Positions 50,533 through 61,141 of a DNA stretch of 64,000 nt are shown here, in pieces (the stretch's first letter is position 1; every line of letters starts with the position of its first letter). The notes beneath the pieces are model-generated. The model was not told the origin of the DNA. It ran no database searches and was given only the letters and a program-made list of their open reading frames with translations. The translations under genes were made by a program, and so were the position numbers. This DNA is from Pratylenchus scribneri (taxonomy: Eukaryota; Nematoda; Chromadorea; Rhabditida; Pratylenchidae), in NCBI GenBank assembly GCA_030063045.1, contig JAQSEB010000105.1, forward strand, positions 434,001-498,000, in the 5' to 3' direction.

Positions 50533-50839
50533 CTAAATAGCAACGAAAATTACGAAAATTCTTCAATATCATTATGGATGCCCTAGGCCGATTTTGCTAT
50601 AAAAAAGAAAAAACTGCCCGAAGTGTTTAACGAATAAAGTGGGAAAAGCTCAAAAAATGATTTATTTGAAATAAAAAAGGTTATTATTGAATGTTAAACA
50701 ACGCTGATTAAAAAGAATGGGCCAAATTGTTTGGGGATTATCTATTGTTGATGGCCATATTTCCATCTGGCCTTCTTGCTTCTTCCCTATTAAGAAGGCT
50801 TCATCCCCTCTTCCAGCAGAGGGAGACAAAGAGAAAGCA

Positions 50840-51295
50840 TTTTTTTGCAATTAAAATAAACAAAATGCGGGTCTTTTATTCAAATTATTTTTATTATTTT
50901 TACACCAAACCAAATCCTTATTTTTCATTTACCGTTTGTTCCTCCCACAGATATGCTTTTCAATTCCTTCCAAAAGTATATAAAAAAATGTATAAAAATA
51001 TTAAATTCGCATTTGTATAAATTGGCAACATTTATTATAATTCACATGCTTTTTCGTGTGCCAACAAAAAATGTGGACATTAAAAATTCCTTCGGTCAGC
51101 GACAAATGGAATAAAATGAAGTTGGAGACTTGGCCACCCTTATTAAGTCCCAAAGGAATTTCCCAAGGGTCAAAAGCAAAAGAGGATAAATGAAAAATGG
51201 AAAAGTGACCAACAGCAAAATCGGGCATTGTCGCCTTTGTGGCCCATTTTGTTACTTCCAAAACTTTTGAAAATATTCTGCCAATTTTATTGAGA
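50840..51295. repeat. Duplicated block, copy B (upstream of degenerin)
   Basis: Partner of 44690-45175. Similarity reaches to within a few bases of the degenerin ATG at 51300, so the duplicated unit includes the putative promoter and 5' UTR. Confidence 0.8.
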
Positions 51296-51299
51296 AAAT

Positions 51300-54200
51300 A
51301 TGCGAACAATTCCACCTCGTGTTGTCATCATTCCACCCTCATCTTCTTCAACGATTTCTTCCGCCTCTTCCGGCTTCTCCACATCATCCGAAACACGTCC
51401 ATTGATTCAACGGAATGCTCAGCTTCGAGCTCGATTCTTTGATCAACAGCAAAATGATGGGAGGGAGAGGAAAAGTCAAAGTTTAGAAAGGGCAGTCAAT
51501 GCAAATGCACCCGAAATTCGTTCCAGAGTCCGGTGAGTTTATTTACGGCCAAATAAATGTCCAAAAATATTCAAAGCTCTTGTCGAATTCCTCCACCACC
51601 CATTCCGCCCCATTATGCATTGATATCGGTCAGTGGACAAAATGAAAATGAGGGGAATGAAGGGCGGCCTTGGTGGCGACCGCCAATGGAATCGCCGAGG
51701 GGCAAATTGGCCGCCAAAAGTGGCAGCTGGTGGACAAGGCTCAAAGCCCACTTCCAGGACAAGGAAAGAGAATATGAAAGAAGCATTGGTCAGGTGAATT
51801 GGAAAGGAAATTGTTTGGGGAAAAGTGGGAAGAGGACAAATAGAGGAGGACAATTATTTTGGGCTAAACTGTGGAGGGACTAAATTCTCAAAAACACACA
51901 TTTTGGCCACAAGGAAAAATAATTTGGCCTATCCGGTCAGGCACAGGTTTTTCAGCCACAAAAGGTGGTTGGGCCAGAAGAAGAGGAGGAAGAGAAGCCA
52001 AGGAAATGGCAATCATCGAGTGAAAGAGGAGGCAGCCGGAAAAAGGCGGTACCTGCCTGTTTTTTGTACACCGCCAACAGGAAGTTGGCCTTTTGCAAAA
52101 TCTGCTCTTGGGCCAATGGATATTCATTTAAAGGAAAAACAAGGAGAATCGAATGGAACAAGGTCCACGTGAATATGTTTCTTGCAAGGACATTTTGGTG
52201 GATTTTTGTGCGCGAACTTCTTCCCATGGCATTCCATTCGTCGGGTTCATTTTCACATTTTGGGAGTCCATCAATTATCAATTAATTTCCTTCTAAAGGA
52301 CACATTCCTTCTTTGGACGTCCATTTTGGGCCACAGTGACTGCCATTGCCTTTTGTTCATTCATCATTCAAACTTATTTTACTTTATCCGATTATGTTGA
52401 ATATCGGACAATCATTGAAATGCAACTGAAATTTGAGCCGGGTAAAAATAATAAAATGAAATGGAATTATTTAATTTCATTTTAGCCCCATTCCCGGCTG
52501 CTACAATGTATAAATTTATGGTAAAAATAATAATATTATTGTCCATGTTTAAACAGTTGCAATTTGAATGCATTCAAATTGAGTGAAGTCCGCAAATTTG
52601 AGGAAATTGAACAAGGGGTGGGGGCATTAATATTTTGGGAATAAAAATTCGAATAAATGAATTCACAGATTCAACTCTGGGAAAGGGCCATCTCAACGCT
52701 GGACCGCTTCAAGGAATCGCCAACACGGAGAAGGCGTCAAGCAGTTTATCGGCCTGTTTTAGCCAGGTAAAAAAAAGAAAAATGAATTCACAATCAACGA
52801 ATTAATATTAGATGCGTTTGCACAAATGCTGATGACCAATGTGTGCCACAACAAAATAAATTGGATGTTTGTTTTTTCGCCAATCTCCTCTTTGGCCCCC
52901 GCCTCTAATAGTAACCCTTTGAGGGTTTGATAAATAAGAATCCCTCCTTCTAATAATTGCACCTTTTGAGGTTTTTTTAAAGTGAAAAATGTAAAAATAT
53001 GAATTATTTCCTCTTTTGGAGGGTGAAAATAAAGGCCCCCTCTCTATAGTAGAAGTCCCTCTTATAATAATAAAAACCACCAATAGAGGAAATACGGAAA
53101 ATTTATTTATATTTTTGATATTTAATAATGCAGAGGAATCCATCCGTTTGTTTATGTTATGAAGATCAAGACACTGGTGATATTTGGCCATGCTATTTGC
53201 ATGCAGTTTGGAAGCAAAAAGTACTATTAATTTGACTATTTTCATTGTCATTTCCCTCCTTGAAAGAAATGTCCACATTGTTCCAATTCAAATACATGCG
53301 ATGATCCGGACAAACCACCAAATATCACCGCCACCACTCCATCATCAATCAGAAACAGAATCATCATTGATGATGAATCATCAAAGAAAGCAGAAGGACC
53401 CGTTGCTTGCCTTTGTCAGCCAATTTCGCATTATTGCCTTCGGGACACTCGACAACCTGGACAAGATTTTGATTGGTCCTTTTGGGGCATAAAACATCTT
53501 TTGAATTTAATTAATCCAAATTGAAGGTGGAATCCCCATAACTATTCCATCTACCCATCAACCACCCGTCCACCTCCTTCCGATGTTGAAGAGGCTTTTG
53601 GCCTTGAGGTCAAATTCTTTTGGAAGGGAATATTCTTCCTTTAAAATTTTAAGGACTTAAAAGACCGAGGCGCAATCACAACAAAGACAAAGGAAAATTT
53701 GATATTTTTGGGTATTTACTTTTTAATCCAATTTTAATATTTGTGTGCTTTTTAGTGGCTGGAATGTCCCGGGAAATTCGCCAATCTTTGAGCTATAAAT
53801 TGCATGAATTCGTCCTTCGATGTTCATTCAATAGCAAAGATTGCGATTTGAACCGGTTTCATGAATTGAATTTTACCTTTTTTAAATTAATTTTTTGAAC
53901 AGTGATTTTCAAATCCAAATTGACCCGGAATATGGGAATTGTTGGACATTCAATTTCAATGATTCCGTTGAGCTCAAGAATTCCAGGGCGGGGCCAATGT
54001 ATGGTTTACGGTTGTTGTTGAATGTGAACCAAAGTGATTATATGCCAACAACGGAAGCTGCTGGGGTTTTTTCAATAATTCTTTTGGTTAATTTTAATGA
54101 ATTGTTTTTAGGTTCGAATTGTGGTTCATGAACAGGATCAAGAACCATTTCCTGACACTTTTGGTCCACTCGATTATCCTCTAATTAATTATTATTTATT

Positions 54201-55926
54201 TTAGGCTATTCCGCCCCAACTGGCTTTGTTTCTTCATTTGGGTTGAAAACAAAAATTTTGCATCGTCTCGATTCTCCCTATGGCAAATGTTCGGACACTT
54301 TTCGACCGGCGGGATATATTTATGCGGAACATTATTCGCCAGAAGTGAAAATAGCAATCCAATTTTTTGATATTTATTTAAAAGGGATGCTATCGAAATT
54401 GTTTTCAACATATCATTTTGGAAAGATGCGCATGCGGTGACCCACGTAATTTTTTGAAGGAATTTGTTCCAAAATTTGTTTACTTATCCAGATAATAACA
54501 GCTTTAAATTTAGCAAATTTGATATTTTTGTATAGCTCTGATTGAATTAATTAGAAAAACGATTAGTGGATTTCCTAGAAGAAATTGCAAAAAGTTTAGG
54601 CCAAAAAGGAAGGCAAGTTAGTTTAAATTTGGCAGTTCTTAGCCTTAACTTACTAACCAATAATGTTTAATCAATTATTTTAATATCAAAATGCACTAGA
54701 TAAAGAGCTTAACTTATGGTACAAATGACAGTTTAAAATATTACATATTAAAATACTGGCTAATGAGCAAAATTCGAATAGTCGAAAAACATAAAAAGAA
54801 TCGGTTAAAAAATCGAGAATTTTTTTAGGATTTCCATTGCCAAATGAGAGTGAAGATCGTCCATGTGATGCTAGGAATCCAAAAGAGCGTGCATGTTTGG
54901 CAAATCAAACAGCCGTTTTGGGTGGATTCCATCATTTAACACATGATTGCCATTGTGTTCAACCTTGCACTGGTTTTTCGGATATTTTAATTCATTTTTA
55001 TGTCCCAATCGCAGAACACACATTTGAGACTGCATATTCAGCTTCAGCATGGCCAGCACAAAATTTTAATAGTTCGCAAAATCAAATTATTAAATAAGGA
55101 AATTATTTTTTTCAGTTGGAAAAGATGATTGCGCTTTGGTTTTAGGCAAAAATTTCACAATGGAGGAATGCACAGAGTTAATTAAAAATATTTCAATTAA
55201 TTTATAATAAAAATATTGAAGGTATTATCGAAAGAATACGGCATTAATTGAAATATATTATGAGCAATTGAATTATGAAAAATTGAAGGAAACGCCTGGA
55301 TATACAGTGAATGAGATATACCCAAAAATTATCTCTTTTTTTAGCTTGTAAATTTATTTTCCGATTTGGGCGGAAATATTGGCCTTTGGATTGGCTTTTC
55401 CCTCATTACGGTGCTCGAAATTGTGGAACTCATTTTTGAATGCCTCACTTTTGGATGCAAACTTTGCGTTTATCGGCCTTTGCAACGAAAGGCACAATTG
55501 AGGAATCAACGAAGGCATGATGATGATAGGGAGGAGGAGAATTTGGATGGGAGAACGGAATTCAGGTAATAAAATTTAATTTGGACTTTTAATTAATTTA
55601 TTAGACATGGAGGCAGTGGCCATTCCCAAATATCGCGTCGATCCTTCCATGGCTCCCAAAAAAGTCAGCCAGGATCGGATGGTCCTGCATTGGATGGGCA
55701 TAAATATCAATATCAACGCCGATGGGCACGGGCTGGCAGTGCTGGGCCCACACGAAGTTGGACCACTCGATTGCCAATTCGCCATACAGTAAATATGCCA
55801 CCTTCAATTGATGAACGGCAAACGGAGGAAACAAATGGAATTGCTTCAGCTGGCCCAATACTCGACCAATACACTTACACGGTAATTTCGGATGAAGTGG
55901 GGAAATATAATATTAATTATGATTAA
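51300..55926 (+). CDS. Degenerin/ENaC sodium channel subunit
   Basis: About twenty exons between 51300 and 55926. Amiloride-sensitive type cation channel subunit of the degenerin branch, used in mechanosensation or neuromuscular excitability. Seen in order: a Pro/Ser-rich cytoplasmic N-terminus of about 190 residues; the gating motif [16 protein letters not shown]1 ([17 protein letters not shown]); [20 protein letters not shown] after it; an extracellular domain with [22 protein letters not shown], the palm stretch [48 protein letters not shown], a QPCTE...AYSASAWP segment and [19 protein letters not shown]2 with [17 protein letters not shown], containing the GxS selectivity filter; and an Arg/Asp-rich C-terminus. 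The cysteine pattern matches classic worm degenerins such as UNC-8 and DEL-1. ATG 51300 is the first in the open exon. The canonical pore residues are all present, so it looks functional. Confidence 0.93.
54531..54720. repeat. Dispersed repeat, copy 2, in a degenerin intron
   Basis: Diverged partner of the repeat at 7475-7665. Both copies sit in introns of + strand genes. Confidence 0.55.
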
Positions 55927-56703
55927 TAATAAGGTTAATGAGAATTTGTTTGAACTACTTTATTTCCTTATTGGCTTTATTAGCAGGAAAAATTGATAAA
56001 ATTCCCTGGGGTATTTTTCTTGTATTTGGTTGTTCTCTCCCACCAATTACGGTTGAAAGATTAAATCTGTTACAATACCATTCTGAATCTTTGATATATG
56101 TTAATAATCCATCTAAATTAAATTCCATTTTCTTTAGTACACCTTCGCGAACCCATTCGATAGTCCAAAGAATGGAATTGGGACTCATCAAAACAGTCAA
56201 ATTCCGAACACCGTCCAATTTGCCTCATCAATGTCAATTAAAAAATGAAAAGATGGATGGATAGATAAATTTGCCGGATATGCTTAATTCAAATCTACTA
56301 ATTTGGAATCATTTCAACATTTATTTCAATATAATTATCTCTTCGATTGGAATCAACATTTATTTGAAATTGAAAAATTTTTGTATAATTTAAAATTTAT
56401 TCATTAATTTGGCAAATATATGTATGTTTTATAAAAATATATTCTCTGTATCACTTTTGGCAAAAAAATTCAAGAAGACTCTTTGGGCTATTTTAAGGCA
56501 CTTTTAGGAAGGAATAGAATTAAAATAGGACCAAATAATTGGTTAAAAAATGAGCATTAAAATTTGGGGAGAGAATTGGCCTCTGCTCTGAATTATAATT
56601 AAAAAGTAAGGAAGAAATTAGATGAGTTGCAGGAAAAAAAACAATTTTGATAGAAGATTAGCATAATTTTATGGATATTCTAACAATTCCAATTTTTCCA
56701 AAT
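55927..56703. other. Intergenic region between convergent degenerin and egalitarian genes
   Basis: AT-rich. Open frames at 55938-56264 (+) and 55955-56218 (-) overlap each other and have no recognisable domain. An additional 3' exon of the degenerin cannot be excluded but is not needed. Confidence 0.5.
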
Positions 56704-59546
56704 TCATTTTGTGCCATTTGAAAGGCCATTCCCCACATTTGCGCTTTTTCCATTCATTACTGCTTTTTTTGTCACCAAATTATGTTGTTGCCCATTCACT
56801 TCTTCCGTCTCATCATAATAAACTTTGAGGACGGCAATTTCGCCTGTGCTAATTGTTTGAGTGCCCATTTCTCTCATTTCGGGTCGATTGACAACAAATT
56901 GATTTGGTTGTCTTCGCTGGCCCATTAAAGGTGAATGTTGCGAGGAGGGAGCCGAAACTTTTCGAAGCGGTGGTGGAACATAGCCTACTTGCGGGAATTG
57001 GCAATGTCCATTAATTGGAGGTTGCTGTGGAGTTTGGCATGAACCACGGCGATGGCCAACCGCCGGTGGCCGATAAATTCCTATGATGGAAAAATCGGAT
57101 GAATTTGATTAATCTTAATCCATATAAAATTAACCATTCATTGGTAATTCCAACAATGGTTGCACTCTACGTTCTGCTGTTGGCATTATCATCCCTCCAT
57201 TCCCATTTGCCAATCCATTCCAATTATTATTTCCATTTCTGTTAGTCATTTCCCTTCCATTTTGTTGGGGCATTTGCAATGCTTCGGCACTGAGTTGTTC
57301 AAAAAGTGGTCGAAGTTGTTGTGGCATTTGTGAATGAAGAAGACGAAACAGTCCATTCGCTAAACAATGGCATTCTTCACAGGCAGAAAGTAACAAATCT
57401 GGGCTTATTGGGCGATCGGCCCAACTAAAATAAAATAAATTGAATGGTTTTTATTTGATTGCTCACTTTGGTGTTTGCGACAATTTCCTTGGACTGACAT
57501 CGCTGAGAACAAGCGATTGAGGGTAATAAACTCGTTGAAGGTTGACAAATGAAATTGCTCTAAGTTCGCCCATTGGTTTGCCAAATTTGTGGTGTTGAAT
57601 GACGGAATGGGCGATCTAATATAAAAATGGTTTAAAAATGGCACTGCATTTTGAACCTGTGTATCAAAAACATTGTGTAATTGTATTCCATATCGATTGG
57701 CCAATAATGGTGCCACTCTTCTCACATCATGGGAAACTTTCAATATTCGGTCTGCTTCAAGCAATTCGGCTAATCCACTTTCCGTCAAAATTCCTTCACA
57801 ATGGGCCAAATCGAATACAACAATTCTCTCACCAGCCGGACAACAAACAACAATTAACGCAATAAATTGTTCCAAATGTTGATGAGTGCCAATGTTGACC
57901 ACTTTGAAGTCGACAGAAACAAATGGAACAGCGGATGAATCCGAATCTAGATCTGCCCTGAGGGCATGGATTGATTCCTGTAGAATTTGAAATTTTAATA
58001 GTTTTGTATTTAAATTGGCGAAAAACATTGAAATTAGCGAAATATTATCGAGGTTCAATGGTTTGAGGTAGACCCTCAAGCCCCATACTTATATACTCAT
58101 ACCCAATCGATAGATCTCATAAAGATGCATCGATTGGCATATAAGTTTTCATCTTTTTTCTGGTTAAAAGCTAGTTTAAAATTGATTATAACTAAACCAA
58201 ATCATTGTCAAACAATGCTTCTCGATGAGAACTATCGATTGAATATATGATTTGGTAGTTCTAGTCTAGGATAAAGCATTGAACCGCCATTTAAAATATT
58301 TTCCATTTTAATTGCCAAAAATAATAATTTACTTGTGCTTGTCTCAATGTTTTGGCCACTTGGACTCTGCCCAAATTTTCACGATTCAGTGGAAACATTG
58401 TTGGCTTTTGCTGATCATTGTGGTCATTGTTGTTATTCTTTCCATTTTCCTCTGGGCTTGTTGCACTTCTTTCCGATCCAGTGGCATCCTCCGTGGAACG
58501 GCCACTTTCTGAACCGAATTCTTCGCCCGCAGGCCGATTCCTAACCAATTGGACTTTATTTGAACGAATGAAGAAAATATGGCGATTCAATTTTAGAAAC
58601 ATTAAAAGTTCCTTCAAAATAGTAGAAAAATTGAATATTAAATGGGGTTTAAAATTGCCTTTGGATTGGTGGCCACTTCCTGTCGAAAATGATGAGGAAA
58701 ACGTTCACAGAATTTTCGATAGAATTGGTCCAAAGGAATTGGTTGTTCCTCATTCTGAATAAAATAATTTCACATCAAATTGTCCATTCCAATAATTCTA
58801 ACCTGTTCCAACACTTCCTTCATATATTCAATGGCGGCCAATTTAGCTCGATGTCCAGCCAATGGCCTTCCTTCCTCATCCAAATATTCATCGCCGTGTG
58901 CCTTCGGTTCAGGCATATTTTTTAATCGAACTCTGTCGCCCTCCACAATGAAATGATCAGTTTGGGCGGCCAAAAAGTCGGCAAATTCTTTCAAATGACG
59001 ACCAGAAACGAGGCGAACTTCCGGTGCGGCTTGGGATCGATGCCCAAGCAGTGATTTGATTTGCAGTTCAGGGCCAAACTTTTCCAATTTTTGGACAAAG
59101 AATTGGACTGCCTCCGCCGCATAATCTCTTTGCCGACCGGTGGCCGGAATATGCATGAGGTGATTTTTTCCCTCCACTTCTCCAAAACCCTTGAGCACAA
59201 TCTTAAATGGATATTTCTCAAAATTAATTAGTTTTCCATTCTCAACCTGATCCCCATCCAAAATGAATAATGAAGGGAATTGGGCAAGGAATTCGGTCAA
59301 TCCTTCCTGACTTTAATTTTATTTTTTTTAAATTTTGGTTTTGATTAATTTTTTACGTAGTTCCAACTGCCTGACGCATTTCCTCGGTAAAACCGCGGGC
59401 ACCGAATTGGCCTTAAAATCGTACGGATTAATTCATCCAGTTTTAATGGAGGACCCACAGCTGAGATCGTGGATTGTCCGTTGGCCGCCTTTCAGCATTA
59501 AATGGTCAACAAAAAATAATAATGCCATATTCCGTGCCTCATCCAT
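56704..59546 (-). CDS. egal: Egalitarian homologue (RNA-cargo adaptor with 3'-5' exonuclease-like domain)
   Basis: Nine exons (approximate): 59546-59459, 59411-59357, 59310-58803, 58754-58659, 58611-58333, 57977-57657, about 57608-57450, about 57423-57129, about 57086-56704. Egalitarian links localised mRNAs and Bicaudal-D to dynein. N-terminus: MDEARNMALLFFVDHLMLKG, DLSCQFGARGFTEEMRQAVG, then QFPSLFILDGDQV. A second helical repeat has LLMFLKLNRHIFFIR. The exonuclease-like domain follows (VSVDFKVVNIG ... ILKVSHDVRRVAPLL ... VFDTQ ... IAHSVIQ, ISFVNLQRVYYPQSLVLSD, NWADRPISPD, CEECHCL). The C-terminus has GTQTISTGEIAVLKVYYDE; GTQT fits an LC8 dynein light-chain site. The ATG at 59546 matches the conserved N-terminus. 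The fourth intron has a GC donor (CCAAAG then GCAATT). In the exonuclease domain the usual DxE is DFK. Confidence 0.93.
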
Positions 59547-60896
59547 GGTTTCGGACGATTATTTTGAATAGAATCCGTTGTTAGAAAAACTGAATTTTTT
59601 GAGCGGATTTCGGAAAAGGCGAATTTGGCTTGGGCCTTGCCCAATTTCCGATTGAATTTACCCTCACCTGTGAATGAGGGGTTTAGTGAGAGGGCGATTT
59701 GGCGGAATTTGAATGAAAATAATGGAAGCAATTGAAAAAAAGGATTGATGTATTGTGGGATTAGCGATATGGAAATTTGAATGTGGATTCGGCGAAATGA
59801 AAATGGAAATCGCCATTTGGAGAACACTCATCAAAGGGAGGGAATGAGATGGCCGCTGGCAATGAAAATTAAAAAGTGGATGGAACGCAAATTGGTTGTG
59901 GAATTGGAACCAAACCATAAAAATGGGAAAATGGTGGCATTTGGTTTGATGAATGAAATAATGCAAAGCTGGCAGTGTGGAATGGGCTGCTAGGATTTAC
60001 ATACCAATTCTTAATTCCTCACCATTCCCTTTTTAGTCAAACAGCTGAACCTCTTCGTAAAGATGGATGAAAATTGGAAAGCATATTTTTTCCATCTGAT
60101 TGCAAATTTTTACAAAAACTTCTCTGTATAATTGGTCGGATTAAATACGGTTTGACAATTTTATAGCCTTATTTGCTTGAAAATTGTAAATAAATAAATT
60201 GGGAAGAAAATAGTAAATGAGTCATATAAAAGGAAAAATTTCTAGCCCTTCAATCTTATTCCTTATCTATTTAATGCGAATAACCTCAATTGGCTATTAG
60301 CAAAAAAGAAAAGGAATAGGGGAATGGAAGCCACAAATTGGCGGCAATGGAAGTTATTGCCCAAGGAAAATTTGACAAGTGATGAGTGAAATGCCGAATT
60401 GTTGACTGTGACTTGCGGGCACAGAATCACTCAAATCAAAATGTCCACAATCGAATTCAAATTACGCAGTTTTTCCCAGAAAGAAGTTTATTCAATTGAA
60501 TAAAAAAGAAAACTGGATGTTCAAATTTGTTGTTCCGAAGGTGGTGGTAAAATTGGATGGAAATTCGCAAGTGAATAAAGGGAGTAAAGGGGAATTCAAA
60601 GTTCAGAGAGGGGGCGGAGCAATGTGGAAAAAGGTGGCCAGTGGAAAAAATATTTGATGAGAAATTGGAATTAAAAGTGAATAAAGATAAGGCCAAAAAA
60701 GAAAGGAGAAAATGAGTGGAGTTGATGATTAATTAGCAATGAATTTATGGGAATGGGAGGGCAAATGAGGGAGAATGCATTAATAAAATAAAACAATTCA
60801 AATTTTAATCATCTTTATCATCCAATCCAAATAAATCCAATTCTTCCCAAATTCCATTCTTCCCCAAAATTCCATTTTGCCAATTTCCAAATTCAT
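59547..60896. other. Intergenic region, purine-rich on the + strand
   Basis: Upstream of egal (- strand) and downstream of the retroelement frame. 59580-60000 and 60500-60760 are rich in A and G on the + strand. Open frames here appear to be composition artefacts. Part of it may belong to the 3' LTR of the retroelement, but the opposite LTR is outside the window, so the boundary cannot be set. Confidence 0.5.
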
Positions 60897-61141
60897 TTAT
60901 TCATCCTCTTCGCATTTGCGACAGCCTCCCCGGGGGCCGCAGAACCAAGTGCCTGTTGACGCAGAATCTCGCAGTCCGCCTGCAGGCTGATTACTTTGGC
61001 GAAGGCAATTTCGTGCCCTGGAATTCCAAGCAATAAGGCAGAGACTTCGACGAGTGATTGCTGCAGACGATTGATCGCAGATTGGATATTCGGGTCCGAA
61101 TTTTGCTGACTTTTGGGGAAGAGGCCAAAAATTATAGGCAA
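60893..61141 (-). other. Second open frame overlapping the 3' end of the retroelement frame
   Basis: A frame shifted relative to the envelope frame reads PNIQSAINRLQQSLVEVSAL and then IPGHEIAFAKVISLQADCEI up to ANAKRMNK and a stop. It has a more protein-like composition (balanced, helical, no homopolymers) than the overlapping envelope frame in the same stretch. It could be a short accessory frame or a spliced terminal exon (an AG lies just before it), or chance. Confidence 0.35.

Larger units (their letters stand above)
49076..51299. other. Intergenic region with hAT element and duplicated upstream block
   Basis: 49076-49558 is AT-rich without a gene. 49567-50532 is a hAT-type element. 50541-50839 shows nothing definite. 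50840-51295 is copy B of a duplicated block and leads directly into the degenerin start codon, so it probably holds that gene's promoter and 5' UTR. Confidence 0.65.

Noticed and set aside
57520..57660. Direct read-through of the egal exonuclease exon into residues NAVPFLNHFYI
   Set aside because: Conserved egal sequence (IAHSVIQ after DTQ) requires removing this segment as a 44-60 bp intron, so the longer frame is a shadow.
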